A DNA stretch of 64,000 nt from Canna indica (lineage: Eukaryota > Streptophyta > Magnoliopsida > Zingiberales > Cannaceae): the NCBI GenBank assembly GCA_034359265.1, contig CP136890.1, forward strand, positions 80,563,501 through 80,627,500, given 5' to 3'. The translations under genes and the position numbers were made by a program. The number at the start of each line of letters is the position of its first letter. The stretch's first letter is position 1. Below, piece by piece: positions 22,399-35,389 of the stretch. The notes under the pieces were generated by a model. The model saw only the letters and a list, made by a program, of their open reading frames with translations, ran no database searches and was not told where the DNA came from.

Positions 22399-25300
22399 AT
22401 GTCGGCTGATCGAAGTTGGATGTACCGGCGTCTTGATTGTGGAGCTTTAACGAATGAGTTTCGATTAGGCGTAACGTACTTCCTAAATTACGCCTATTCA
22501 AATCAGAATTTCGTTAGCATCGGTGATCAAATCCGATGTCCGTGCCGCATTTGTTTGAATGGACAATTTTTGGATCGGGAGACTGTCACTCTGCATCTAT
22601 ATAGCAAAGGATTTGCACCAAGATATTTTCTACGGACTTGTCACGGGGAGTCACGTAAAGTCGGGATGTCGAGTAATCCTGTCGTTCAGACATATGGTGA
22701 ATCTTCCTCTGCTGGTGCTTCTTCATCTAGTCAATCTAATCCCTATAGAACTATGATACTTGATAGTCTTGGGGGTCAATTCCACCTGAATGATAATATT
22801 GATCGGCCAGTTCTTCAGACATCAGTCCCACCAGATACTACAGCGGTTGATATCACAGAAGTACAAACTATGGTAGAGATTGAATTACCGAATAAAGAAG
22901 CTGCAGAATTTTACGAGATGTTGAAAGCTGCCGATGAACCTTTGTATGAGAATTGTCCTAAATACACTAGGTTTTCAGCAATGACACAGCTCCTAAACAT
23001 CAAGGCCGATTGTAATATCAGCGGGGTTGTGTATGATCGGATTGCAGGATTGATTAATGGAATGCTGCCTACTGATAACAAGTTTGAGCCAACTTTTTAT
23101 AAGACTAAAAAGCTAATGAGAAAATTGGAGCTTGGGTACGACAAAAATACACGCGTGCCAAAATAACTGCATTTTATATTATAAAGAAAATGTGCAGTTG
23201 GATAAATGCCCTGTATGTCAACATCCTCGTTACAAGGAGAAGAAATCAGTCCGACAGAAAAATATCTCGTTTAAGGTGCTTCGGTATTTTCCACTAACAC
23301 CGAGGCTTCAAAGATTATTCATGTCGGAAAAGACAGCCCCCTACATGAGTTGGCATGCAAGAAGTCGTGATGATACAGTAATGACTCATCCATCCGACAG
23401 TGAAGCATGAAAATATTTGGATACATATTATCCTTCATTTGCTATGGATTCTAGAAATATAAGATTGAGATTGTGCACAGATGGTTTTAATCCGTTTGGA
23501 CATTTTGCAACTCCTTATTCAGTTTGGCCAGTGCTGTTGACAGTTTATAATTTGCCACCGTCAATGTGTATGAAAGATGAATTTATTTATCTTTCGATGA
23601 TTATTCCGGGTCCTAAGGGTCCGCGAAAAGAAATTGACATATTTCTCAGACCCTTGATAGATGAATTGAAAACATTGTGGACTGAGGGAGCTGTCACTTA
23701 TGATTGTCATCGGAAGCAAAACTTCAATTTAAAGGCCGTGGTCTTGTGGACAATCAATGATTTCCCGGCGTACGACATGTTGTCTGGTTGGAGCACTCAC
23801 GGCCGACTCTCTTGTCCATATTGTATGGAACACTCTAAATCAATCAGTCTTCAGAACGGACGAAAAATCTCATTCTTTGATTGTCATCGTCGATTCCTAC
23901 CGGCTAATCATCAGTATCGAAGGAATCGTAATAAATTTACTAAGGGCAGAGTCGAAAGAGATGGGCCACCACCGATGTTGTCTGGTGAACAAATGTTAGC
24001 ACGTGTTTCAGCACTTCCAGATATAGTATTTGGTCGTAATGAAAGAGTGTCAGGTTTTGGCCAAACACATAACTGGGTGAAAAAAAGTATCTTTTGGGAA
24101 TTGCCCTATTGGAGTTCATTATTGATTCGACATAATTTAGATGTCATGCACATTGAAAAAAATGTGTTTGATAATATTTTCAACACTTTGATGGATATTT
24201 CCGGAAAAACTAAAGATAATGTCAAAGCCCGACATGATATGAAAATACTTTGTAAAAGACCAGAGCTGGAGTTACAAGAGGTCAACGGACGATATCTGAA
24301 ACCGAAGGCCCTATATATGTTAAATAAACAACAGATCAAAGATGTTTGTCAATGGGTAAAAGAACTCAGATTACCCGATGGATATGCTTCAAACTTATCT
24401 CGATGTGTGAACGTCGATGATTGCAAAATATCAGGGATGAAGAGCCATGATTGTCATGTATTCATGCAGGGATTACTTCCGATCGCATTACGAGATCTTC
24501 TACCTGATAATATTTGGGGTCCGTTGACTGAATTAAGTATGTTTTTTATAAACATCTGTGCAAATGTCCTTCGAGTTGAAGATATGTCAACACTTGAAAA
24601 TAATATTGTTGAAATCATATGCAAGCTGGAGCAGTTTTTCCCTCCTGCATTTTTTGACTCGATGGAGCATCTATCGATACACTTGGCATACAAGGCACGA
24701 GTTGGTGGCCCCGTTCAATATCGGTGGATGTACTTATTTGAAAGATACATGAATCGTCCGAAGAAAAAAGTAAAGAACACCGCAGCTGTTGAAGGATCAA
24801 TATCTGAATCGTATATCATCCAAGAAATTTCAACATTATGCTCATTTTACTTTGAATCGACAATACAGACAAGATTTGATCGTCTTCCACGTAACGACGA
24901 CGGAGGTGTTCGACATTCAGATGGACGTTTAAATATATTTTGTCACTCTGGTCGTGCTTTTGGTTCTCGTCCATCTCGACACTTAAGCGAGGAAGAGTAT
25001 CATTTGGCACACTTGTATGTATTACTCAATTGTCCAGAGATTGAACAATTCATTGAAATATTTGACATTGAGATGGTGCAAAAATACTCTATTCACAACG
25101 ATGAAGAATTGGAGAGATTACGGAATCGTGATTTTCCTACTTGGATTCAGACTTACAGCAAAGATCACAGAGCTGAAATAGATGAAAGAATATTTAAGTT
25201 TGTTAGTGGACCGTCGCGACTTGTGTCGTGCTATAGCGGATATTTTGTTAATGGGTATAAATTTCACACGGTTGAATATGCATTTACAAAGAAGACGATG

Positions 25301-25867
25301 AATGCTGGGGTCTGCGTGAAAGGGACAACCTATGTTGAATGTGATATGGATTTTTATGGACTGGTGGAAGAACTGATAGAGTTGCACTACTTCGGCTTGA
25401 AATCAGTTATTCTATTTAGATGTCATTGGTTCGATACAACAGAAAGGGGCATGAAAGTTCATCCAAAATACAAACTTGTTGAGGTTAATTACAAATCTAA
25501 ATTGGCAGCAAATGAGCCTTTTATATTGGCATCACAAGCCAAATAAGTATATTACGCGAAGTATCCGGCTCGAAATAAAGATAGAGCAGATTGGTGTGTA
25601 GTTTGTAAGACAAAAGGTAGAGGAAAAATTGATCTGATAGTAGAAGAAAATGAGCTGATACCTGATATGACAGATGGTTTCTATCAAGAAGATGATCCTC
25701 CTGCTGTAGATCGTATTATTCCAATACTCGAGGATGCAGACACAACGTCAATTCAATTAGAAGTTGAATATGTTGATGATGACGATCATGAAATTGAGGA
25801 AGCTGGAGATGAAGAAGAGGAAGAAGAGGAAGAAGAGGAAGAATTCGAAGACTATTATTCAGATGAT
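22399..25867 (+). pseudogene. TNP2-like CACTA transposase, broken (element 2)
   Basis: Colinear with the element 1 gene, starting at ATG 22399. Lesions: a 1-bp gain at about 23142 (GGGTACGACAAAAA against GGGTACGAAAAAA) shifts the frame; TGA at 23408-23410 is at the same codon as in element 1; CAA to TAA at 25544-25546 truncates the DUF4216-like part. Between 23417 and 25546 the frame is open for 709 codons and covers the Transposase_21-like and DUF4218-like parts. A replaced segment around 25652-25675 and a shorter acidic tail follow. The frameshift and the 25544 stop are private, so the copies decayed separately after sharing the TGA. Confidence 0.92.
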
Positions 25868-25951
25868 GAGGAATAATTGTAAAATATATATTTTATTAAA
25901 TATATCTATACTATTTATACAATAATCTGATTATATGTCTATTCGACAGAT

Positions 25952-27467
25952 ATGTCTGGTCGTGGTTATCGTCGCAGGAGAGCTTTGGAGTCTCCGATCG
26001 GTGAGACTCCTACACTTACTCATGCTGCTGATCCTCTTGTTGCTGATCCTCATGCCGATGATACTGCCGAGGCTAGTACATCCAAACGCAGGCGGCCACG
26101 CAGGCGGAACAGGTGGCAGCCTCCATCAGCCACAGAGTCACGTAGATTTATTAGCGTGATTGGAGAGCGGTAATATATCATGAATTATGAATCATTACAA
26201 ATTCATTATATCATAATATAATATTAAAATTTATTTTTGTTGTGCAGGTTCGAGCAAGAAGAAGTGCCGAGGAGCATTTCTTCTACTATTCGACGATACA
26301 TGCACGGGGCATGGCCTACGTGGTCTCACGTGCCTAGCGAGCACGTCGACATGTTATGGTGCGAGTTTGAGGCACGTATTATTATTATTTTTACATGCAT
26401 GATGATTAATATTGGTACTGATATTATTATTCTGCAGGCTCGCTATACATGGGCTGAGCACCAAAGGCCCTTCATTTACGCTGCCTGGGAGGCTATTTCT
26501 CGGGCAAGGTACAACGGGCAGCTGGGGCAGGCCCGGTCCCAGGCGATGGCACGAGCTGGGACTACTAACATCGCGGAGACTCGGGGATACGGCCCCGATT
26601 GGATTACTCCGGATATATGGGACTAGCTCGTGGGAATATGATCGACGGATCGATGGCAGGAGGTTTCTAGGAATGCGGCTAAAAATCGCATGTCGGGGGG
26701 AGCAGCGCGTCACACCGGCGGCTCTATTGCATTTGTAATGAACGCGAACCGTATGGTAAGTATACCTTTTAATTATATATTTTATTTGTTACTATGTGTA
26801 CTAATTAATGTATTTATTTTGTAAATGTAGACGACGGTGTCGGATGACGGGACTGTCCAGCAACCCTCCCCGATGGCGGTGTTTGAGCGGACTCACCGTC
26901 GAGCACATTGGACGGGGGAGTACATCGACAACCGCGCTGCATACATTATGATAACTATATATTTGTTTAAACTATTCATTATATATTTATAATTTATGTT
27001 TTATGATAAATATTAAACAAAAAATAAAACTCGAGTAGGAGACCTACAGCTAGACGGTGGTGCAGCGCGGGGGCACCCCCGAGGACTTTGACGCAGCAAC
27101 GTGGGTCGAGGCCGCAGGTGGCTGGGACCATGGCCGCGTATATGGCTTTGCAGGTAGTGGTCATGCGCGAGCCGTACTAGGGCCACTTGGGGCACCGACC
27201 CATCCGGTCGCTGGTGAGCGGCCGTTCACCTCCAGATCCAGTTATGATCATAGTAGCATAATAAGGACTCTAGACGAGACGGTCGCGCGTCAGAGTCAGA
27301 TGATGGCGGAGATGCATGCTATGCCACGCAACATGTCAGGTCATCCCGAAGCAGGCATCTCTTCGGCATCATCTCATCCATCGTCCTCGAGTCAATCCAC
27401 ACCGGTGTACACTCAAGCACTCCAAACCCCGCCAAATGATCCAGGCCATCCTCCATCGTCATCGTGA
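25952..27467 (+). pseudogene. Transposase_24-like second CACTA gene, broken (element 2)
   Basis: Exons 25952-26169, 26248-26371, 26438-26755, 26831-26950 and 27042-27467, by splice signals and comparison with element 1. Exon 2 keeps CGA where element 1 has TGA. Exon 3 has CAG to TAG near 26624 and TGG to TGA near 26640. The intron 4 donor is mutated from GT to AT (26951-26952). The intron 2 donor is GC (26372-26373), as in element 1. The C-terminus is intact here: NMSGHPEAGISSASSHPSS to a TGA at 27465-27467. Confidence 0.82.
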
Positions 27468-28232
27468 GATTTTTTTATATTGACTTTGTTACTGAGATAT
27501 TATACTTGTTTAATTTATTTATTTTGGATATTGATACTTCAATTTTACATTTGAATAGTTTTTATACTATTGTGGATAATTATCAATATAAATATAATTG
27601 TTTTGATGTATATCTTGGTGTATTTGTGATGTGTGAATGAATGTGTGTATGAGTGTATGGGTGTGTGAGTTATGTATCAGATAATGTATCAATGTATCAA
27701 TGGAAATTTGAAATTTTAATTTTTTTCGTTACCAGGTTCACATCATCAGCAACGGCTTTCCCACGGCCATCCGTGGGAAAGCCGTTGCTGATGACCTACC
27801 GCAACGGCTTAGCAACGGGCTTTTACTAACGGCGTTGCTACGGGCTCACCAGCCGTTGCTATTAATGTTATCAGCAACGGCTCTGCGTCCGTGGAAAAAC
27901 CGTTACTAATAATATTTTTAGCAACGGCCCGAGCGGCCGTTGCTAATCTGTTGCTAATCCGTTGCTAAGTTATCAGCAACGCGATTTTCTGCCACGGCTC
28001 CATTGCAACGGCGCCAGCCATTGCACGCCGTTGCTGATGCCTATTTTTCTAGTAGTGATTCTATCCATCCCAGGGCTGCAAGTTTGCTTCTAATGTCATA
28101 CTTTTCTAGGTCTCCTAGGTTTACTGGACGAGTTTGTAAGATGGTTCTGTCTACGAACCTAGGGGCTTGAGTCTTGCCTATGGAGGTTAGGAGATTATTG
28201 GGCAAACTTAGAATCTTTGTCTTGGGTGCCAT

Positions 28233-30566
28233 CTACAAGAGAACTAGGATAATGTGCATATAATTAGCTTTGATGGGTAATGTATGCACCTAAACCAAAA
28301 AGAAGAGACACTTTTAAGATCAACATGAATTTTTACAAAAATCTTTTTTCCTATGTTTCTTCTCCAGAGATAAGCATTATAATTTTAATATTAAATATCA
28401 ATGTATAAGTCCAAAATTTATTCCCCACCCCCTTTTTGAAATAGAATTTTTATAAGATACCAATATGCATCATTTGATCTAAAAAAAGAATCAAAAAAGA
28501 GAAAACACAAAAGAAAGAAAACCAACAAGAACACTCTTTTGTTTTGGCATTTTTCTTTTTTTAAAAAAACATTGGCAAAATGGAAATGAGAAATTTGAAT
28601 CATCGTGAAGATCCCTTTTAACAACAACAAACGAAACAAAACAAAACAAAATGAAAAATATGAGATTTCATGAAGAGAAGGCTTTTAGACACACAAAAGA
28701 CATATGAAAGTTGATTTTTCTTCCGTAGAACTTGTTTTGAGCCAAAAATGTGAAAGAAAGACCACCATGCTTAGAGTAGAGAAGCATGAACCATGAGTTT
28801 ATGAGTAACCCTAGACATAGAGATGAAGAAGAATGAAAGATCTACTCAACGTGATGAACTAACTCATGTGTTAGGGCTAAGAGTTGAATTTTTTACCTTA
28901 GAAATAGAGAAGAACCCTTAAGATCCAAGAAATGGGAGTGAGTGGCCGATTGGAATAGAGAGAAGAGCCCTAATTTCGGGATTAAAAGCTTATGTTGAAG
29001 GGTTCAGATTAAAACGGTTAGCCAAATGGGTGGACAAGATCATTTTTTGACCGCCAGTTGATCGGGCAGTCGCATGTCGTGCGATCGGTCGAGCTGAAGT
29101 GTGTTTTCTAGTGCTTACAAAGAAAATCATTTCGAGAGATCTAAATATTGGAATTTTATGAAACTTTTTTCACATGAACTAGGCTTCATGAGAATTCCAT
29201 AAAATCAAGAATCACTCAAAATGTGCCTCTCTACAATTTTCTATGAAATCCTAAAGTTCACAGTGGTATTTTCGTAAATATTTGGACTTTGTGAAAAACC
29301 TTAGATTTCTATCGTAGGATCTCCTGATCTGGTAAGATATCATCTAGATCATTTATAGTGATGTTTTTGAGCATATAGAATTTTACTAAAAATTTTATGC
29401 ACTTTTAATCATATATATATATATATCAATTTTTCAATACATTCACTCATCACATTTTTATTAGCCTGAAATATGAAATTTTAAGTATCTATCAAGATAC
29501 TTCTTTAAGTGTGATTGTTCTGCAATTTATGCTCATGATAAATTTGTCAATCAAGATACAAGGTCCTAGATTTAAAATCTATCTATAAAATATAAGCTTA
29601 AAGAGAGTCAAGATTTTGGAGTTTCTTTATATTCCAAATTTATTATTTATATTATTTTACTCAAATAACAGGCAAGATATTCATAAGCATATGGAATTCA
29701 TTTAATCAAGAGAAAAGATGCGCCGCGCAAGAATTTTTGCCAAATTAATGCTCATACCTCATTTCTTGAAGAATTCCATAGATTTTATTTTCTTTCCCCA
29801 TTTTCTTCACGATAGCCTTCCATTTTTAATAACTTGCAAATATACTTCATTAATAGTAATCAAACCATATCTACTAGCAAGTTATCATGCTAAATAGCAA
29901 AGATAAGGATCAAGTATCATTTTTAAAACACCGGCCTACTTTGATAACTAGTAGAGATTCATTTACAAATAAGTCAAAGTGATACTGAAATGAATCAAAG
30001 AGATCTCAAAATGTAAAATTTTGAAAAATAAGATCTTCAACCATTCCTATTGGTTGAAAGCCGAAAGGCCACAATAAGCCTTCGATTTAGAACCGCAAGA
30101 TCGCATTAGCCCTTTATAGGCTACTAAGGTCTCCGAAGAGACTGGGAAATAAAAAATAAAAGATGTTTTTCGAGAAATATAATGAGAGCACAGAAATCAA
30201 CCAAAGTTATTTATGTATCAAAATTCCAACTATAATATAGGAATTAAGTGATAGGAATGACACCGATGTATTTTTGATGCCAACCTTACTAAGGCATCAT
30301 GATGACTTGAAGTTGCAATCTCATGAAGATTTTTTCATCCGAATCCAAGGTCAACTTCAATATTTCATTTGTCATTCATCCTTGTATGGTAACTCCCCCT
30401 ACAAAAGAACAAGAAACTTTTAGTACTCAAATGGATTTGGGTCATTGGGGGTTAGATGGCCTAGGAATCCAAACTGTCCTAGCTACACTTGGATTTTTTT
30501 TTAAAGCATAATCATTAATGGCATGACCAAAAATACCACAACAAAAACAATGTCCATTAATTTTTT
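28233..30566. other. Non-coding interior of the gag-only element
   Basis: AT-rich sequence between the two ORFs of the element. A short stretch at about 29035-29100 carries GATCGGTCGAGC-type motifs like those in the LTR. No ORF or gene recognised. Confidence 0.55.
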
Positions 30567-31724
30567 TTATTTGTTTATACTATGGACATGGGATCTAGCA
30601 TTGGAATGCTTAACATGTGAGTTAGGATGAACATGAGCATTCTTAGAAAAAGCATTTTTGTTTTGGGGTTTCCTAGATGAATCATTTCGATTTCTAGAAC
30701 TTTTAAGAGAGGAAGCATTAATCTTCTTATTCAAAATTAATATCTCATTTTTTAAATCATTCATAGATTTATGCAATGCATGCAATTGAGTTTTTAACAA
30801 GCTATTTTCCTTTTCCAAAATATCATTTTTATTTTTCAAATCCTCAGTGTCAATGTCTAAGATATCATGACATGAATTAGTGACACTAATTTTTAGTTTC
30901 TCATTTTTTAGTTTTACTTCATGTAAATGAGAACTAAGTGTCAAATTTTCTTCTTTTAATTTTTTATTTTTTTAATCCTTTTTAACGATCAAGGCATACA
31001 TAATTTTACATTCATCTAATAATTCATCATAAAGAAGATACGAGGAACAAGATGAATTAATTAGATCTATGATTATGATTATCATGACTAGAAGAAGAGA
31101 GCATACCACCTCATCGACGTTCATGATTTGGCTTCGTGATCATGGTGTGAGGATACTTTACTTGATGCATGTGAGTGAGTGGAAGCATTTGACCTTCGTT
31201 TAGCCTTGTTCTTCATACTAGGGCAATTCTTCTTCACGTTCCCTTTCTCATTGCATAGGTGACATATCACATTTCTCTTCCGACTCTTTGTACTTCTTTG
31301 GCTAGATACACTATTAGCTTCAAGAACTTCATCAAATATAGGAGTATGACTGTTGTCATCATCTCCTTCACTTAGGGTAACAAGTTCTTTAGTTTTAGCA
31401 TACTCATAAAGCATGTTCAAAGTTGCCCAAATATCATGAAGCATGTACTTCTTTGGCTAGATACACAATGCATGACTTTTTCAAAAATGTTATTTTTCAA
31501 ATAACAATATATGTAATTTGTTGCCTTAGTATTTAACTCAAATTTATTAATTTGTTCTTGGGTCAATGCATCCATATTTTCCTTAGGTCTATGTATTTTT
31601 ACTTTATCATATTAAACACACATATACCTTGAGTCTTTAAGAATATATACATTCTTCATTTCCAAAGACCAAAGTTTGACTCATCAAACCTAGGTGATAC
31701 AGATGCTACCAACTATAGTGTCAT
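30567..31724 (-). pseudogene. Copia-like gag relic of the gag-only element
   Basis: Minus-strand pieces run from an ATG at about 31724: an FDESNFGLWKMKNVYIL start and NMDALTQEQINKFELNTKA (UBN2/copia-gag-like), then 31444-31121 with the zinc knuckle CHLCNEKGNVKKNC, then 30944-30567, a Lys/Glu/Leu-rich coiled coil (KNDILEKENSLLKTQLHAL) with a basic Asn/His-rich tail. Frameshifts and stops separate the pieces. In the knuckle the usual His (GHVKKNC) is Asn, so zinc binding is doubtful. The protein would form the particle shell. Confidence 0.72.
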
Positions 31725-31775
31725 TTTTCGGATCGAGACTAGATGTAGAGAAAATGATAAAATCTCAATCTACAA

Positions 31776-31791
31776 CCTGCTCTGATGCCAA
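31776..31791 (-). other. Primer-binding site of the gag-only element
   Basis: On the minus strand TGGCATCAGAGCAGGTT follows the LTR end almost directly. It matches the common initiator-Met tRNA site TGGTATCAGAGC with one change. Confidence 0.78.
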
Positions 31792-31792
31792 A

Positions 31793-33100
31793 TGTTGGAT
31801 AAATGGCCACACAAGAGGGGGGGTGAATAGTGTGTTAACTAAATCTTATCGCCTAAATCCGGTTTATCGATTTTAATCATTGTCTTACAACTTAGGTAAT
31901 TCACAATTATATACGGAAGCGATAAATAAAGCAGTTGAGCAAACACAAGAGAAACAATGCTAACACAAAGGAGTTTATAGTGGTTTGGCTAACTGCCTAC
32001 TCCACTACCTAAGACACATGCTTAGGATTTCACACACAAATGGACTAAATTAAGAGTGACTTACAATCGAGGACTTTACACCGGAAAGACCCTACACCCC
32101 CTTCGAATGCACTTCCTCACCCGGAAGTGTCCACCTACACACCGAGTGAACTTTCCCACCTCAATTCCTAAGAACAACTCCTAATTTAGTTTTACACAAG
32201 TGGCTTTATACCTTAAACACCAAGGTTACCACAAACTCATTCGATCCTACACAAGGTCTATTACACAATCAAGTTAATACAATGAAAAATAAACTAAAAA
32301 ACACTTTAATCACAAGAAGAGAGAAAAGATGACTTATCACAATAGGATCACCTCTTCTTGTTGAGCCTAGCAAACTTAAAGGACCCTCCAATGATGAACA
32401 CTTGAGATTGAGGGATCAAGGCTAGGTTTTGAGGATTTGATCAATAGAGAGCTTAGAAGATTCTTAGGATCACTCGTTGAGGCTTAGAGACATCAGCAAC
32501 GACTAGGGAGAGAGTTTGGGGTGAGTATTTATAATCCCCCAAACAAATAGCTCATCAACGGGCATATTTTTGCTCATTGCCAATGCTCGGTCGCTTGTCG
32601 GTCGATCGTCGATCAACCGACTGAGCGATCGCGGGCTTACTGTCGCTTCTTGGCAATAGTCGGTCGATCAAATTGGCTACTGCCAATTTTTGACCACATT
32701 CGGTCGATTGACCGGTCAACCAAATTGGCTAATGCCAATTTTTGACCACATTTGGTCGACCGATCGATCGACCGAACCTGGGCTAAGCTTGTATTTTCCA
32801 GCTTTCTTCTTACGCACTTCGTTTCCGGGTTCTAGCCTTCAGCGTGCATCAATTTGTAGAGCTTGTCATGTGTTCTCTGAACTCCCCCATGACGTCTTTG
32901 GTGCACACGTCAAACTTCTATAGGTCGTCGTAAATGTATGTCTTATCGAGATGAGTGTCGCAAACTACAAAACCGGCTTCCGCCTTTTGTCGAACTTGCG
33001 ACCTTCATGCTTCAAGAACTTGGTTAGATAGTCTTAGTTTGTTATCATCAAAATAATCATGAAGAGAGTAGAGCACGAAGGAAAAAACCTTCGGCCAACA
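31793..33100 (-). repeat. 5' LTR of the gag-only element
   Basis: 1,308 bp, TGTTGG...CCAACA. Contains three tandem copies of a segment of about 50 bp with TTTTTGACCACATTCGGTCGA (32650-32780) and many GGTCGATCGA palindromes. Confidence 0.92.
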
Positions 33101-34168
33101 CAAGCTGTCGACCATTCTCTGTCTCTACGATGGCACAAGCGATCCCACTACTCATGTGACGATGTTCAAGTCAATGATGCTCATCAACAACGCTACTAAC
33201 CCCTTCCTCTGTTGAGTTTTTCCCACTTCTCTCAAAAAGTGATTTTCCTTTGGCCATCGGTAAGATCAATCTACAGTTTCAAGGAGCTCTCTCAGTCCTT
33301 CATCAACTAGTTTTCCTCGTCTGTGATCTATGCAAAATCTGAAGATGCACTAATTATATCATCCAAGGACAACATCAATCACTAGGAGAATACCTGACGA
33401 GGTTTAACGCTATGGCTATGGAGATACCAAACCTCGACTCCCATGTCGAGTTATACTCGATAAAGCATTGTCTGAAACTAGGGCAGTTTGCAGATCAGGT
33501 AGCTATTGCCAAGCCGAAGACCATGACCAAATTTTGAGAATGAGCGATCGGATACATGGGGATGGAAGAGCTCAGAGAAACGAGGAAGGTCAAAAGGTAG
33601 AAAGCATAAGCTGAGAACAAACCAAGATCGACAATAAAGGGGAAGGACGAGTTCGCCAAGGAAAAGATGCTGACAAGAGAAGGAAGTCGCCACCCACGAT
33701 CTCATTCTAAGTACCATGACTACACCCCGCTCAATGCGAGAAGTGAGATTATCCTTCGAGAGATCTGCACCAAAAATCTGATCAAATACCCCTCTAACAA
33801 CAGGAAGAAAAAGGTCTCAGCCAACGCAAATAAGATTAAAACATACGAATTCCACTACACCTATGGCCACACCACGGAGGAATGTATAGTTCTCGAGGAT
33901 CAGATAGAGTGGCTCATATGGCAAGGCCACGTCAACCACTTCATCAGCCAAGAGGAGAAGTCGAAGTCGTAGTCAAGATAGGCATGACCGTAACTCTCGA
34001 CGCCAAAGTCGGAGCTGGACACCCCCAAGGGAAACCGATGCCCACCATGACAATAGGAGGACTGATCAGCCAAACAATGAGATCCGAGGAGTTATAGACC
34101 ATATAGTTGGCCGATTCGCATGAGTAGGCAGGATGATCTCGATCAGGAAAACATTTCTTTGAGCTCTC

Positions 34169-34381
34169 ATGGTGATCGACGACACAACTCGCCCACAAAG
34201 ACCTCATATCACAACCCTAATAATATCTTTCTGTGAATCTGATTTCCAATGGATAGATCAAAATCTACATGATCCTGTGGTGATTTTTGTAATTGTAAGA
34301 AATTTTATCGCCAGGAAAGTTTTGGTCGACCAAAGTAGCTCGGTCGATATCTTGTTCTGTTCTACCTTCAAAAGAATATAG
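34169..34381 (+). pseudogene. Retropepsin-like protease fragment (Tat-like element)
   Basis: The frame ITTLIISFCESDFQ...HDPVVIFVIVRNFIARKVLVDQSSSVDILF matches the segment around the protease active site of this lineage. The usual D-x-G-S is degenerate here (DQSSS), so it would not be active. It ends in a stop at 34379-34381. Confidence 0.7.
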
Positions 34382-34689
34382 CTAACTGAAGGCTCCCTCG
34401 GCCAAACTCCCTGCCGAGCTCAAGGATGATCTAAGCGCTCTACTCTAGGAAAACTCAGATTTGTTCGTGTGGACTCCTGCTAATATGCTAGGGATAGATC
34501 TTAGAGTCATATAGCATAATCTCGCCATCAACCCTCGAGACAAGCCAATAGCTAAGAAGAAAAGAAAGCCTGGAGCCAAGCGCCAGCAAGCATCCATCGA
34601 GGAAACCAAGAAGCGTTGAAAGTCGGCTTCATCAAAGAGATCAAATTCACGACGCAACTCTCTAATGTAGTGATGGTCAAGAAACACTC

Positions 34690-35300
34690 AAGGAAACAGT
34701 GAATGTGTGTGGACTTCACAGATCTAAATAAAGTCGGCCCGAAAGACTCATACCCATTCACGAGTATATACAAGTTGGTTGATGGCTCCTTGGGATATTA
34801 GTACATCAGTTTCATGGATGCCTACTCAGGGTACAAACAAATACAGATGCACCCCAAAGACGAGGAAAATATGGCGTTCGTCACATAACACACCAATTTT
34901 TGCTATAAGGTGATGTCGTTTGGGCTAAAGAATGCGGGAGCAATATACCAACGCCTCATGAACAAGGTCTTTGAGCAGCAGATCATAAGGAATCTTGAAG
35001 TGTATGTAGACGACATGGTCACCAAGACCTCAGCCGGCGAAAACCACTGCGAAGATCTCATTGAAATCTTCAGGCAACTCAGTCAATGCAACATGAGGCT
35101 CAATCCGGAGAAATGTGCTTTCGGAGTTCACAACAGCAAGTTCCTTTGGTTCATGCTCACGAACCGAGGGATCGAGGCCAATCAAGAAACATGTCGAGTA
35201 ATACAAGAGATGCGTAGTCCTTCGAATATAAAGGAAATGCAGCAACTCACAGGGAGAATGACAATATTGTCAAGATTCTTATCTAGGCCGGCAGACTGAG
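34690..35300 (+). pseudogene. Reverse transcriptase fragment (Tat-like element)
   Basis: Contains the RT motifs MSFGLKNAGAIYQRLMNKVF and YVDDMVTKT (catalytic DD at about 35008-35013), then LNPEKCAFGV. The upstream fingers region (CVDFTDLN-like, 34700-34760) lies in another frame with stops. Degenerate; no complete polymerase frame. Confidence 0.85.
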
Positions 35301-35389
35301 CACTCCTTTTTTTTCAAAATCAACAGAAAGAAGCAAGACTTCCAATGAAACGATGAGTGAGAACTAGCATTCCAAGAACTTAAGGACTT

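Larger units (their letters stand above)
21235..28057 (+). mobile_element. CACTA (En/Spm) transposon 2, degenerate
   Basis: 6.8 kb element with termini CACTACAATAAATTGAG and CTATTTTTCTAGTAGTG and an exact 3-bp target duplication ATT (21232-21234 and 28058-28060). It has the normal layout: left subterminal CAGCAACGGC repeats (21250-21485), a GC-rich leader (21490-21720), decayed 26-bp units, a hairpin remnant, TNP2 relic, Transposase_24-like relic and right subterminal repeats (27740-28057). The outer left terminus differs from the right after the first few bases. Confidence 0.95.
20174..28232 (-). pseudogene. 'Putative plant transposon' ORF of the gag-only element, split by CACTA 2
   Basis: N-terminal part 28232-28058 (MAPKTKILSLPNNLL, DLEKYDIRSKLAALGW), then CACTA 2 (21235-28057), then the remainder from 21234 down to 20174 (EYLGRQVPVCPILVKTFFSN, DAFGFPLLGRSIYNM, FHIDQLEWNRGKI). 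The sequence resembles the large plant family named putative plant transposon protein, of unknown function. It carries an in-frame 222-bp tandem duplication (20551-20994) and a His/Asp-rich C-terminus. The CACTA insertion interrupts it about 58 codons in. Minus strand, like the parent element. Confidence 0.78.
17783..33100 (-). mobile_element. Gag-only LTR retrotransposon (LARD/TR-GAG-like), minus orientation
   Basis: LTRs 17783 to about 19088 and 31793-33100 (about 1.3 kb each) start TGTTGG and end CCAATA or CCAACA. The target duplication CAAGC is exact (17778-17782 and 33101-33105). A primer-binding site next to the right LTR and a purine tract next to the left LTR both show minus orientation. 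The roughly 12.7 kb interior includes a Mutator-like element and CACTA element 2; without them about 5.4 kb remains, encoding a copia-like gag and a second ORF of the putative plant transposon type. I find no protease, integrase, RT or RNase H, so mobility would need enzymes in trans. Confidence 0.9.
17371..33970 (+). pseudogene. Ty3/gypsy gag relic, split by the gag-only LTR element
   Basis: The 5' piece (17371-17782) starts MVDTRSEANVAANNR and contains MQELRRMIIDLMEQNERL, typical of a gag N-terminus, but meets a TAG early (17596-17598). The 3' piece (33106-33970) resumes with YDGTSDPTTHVTMFKSM and continues through several stops to NARSEIILREIC and the CCHC-less knuckle-like segment FHYTYGHTTEECIVLEDQI (about 33850-33905). 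The insertion interrupts gag between NFK and the YDGTSDP region. The capsid function is lost. Confidence 0.78.
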
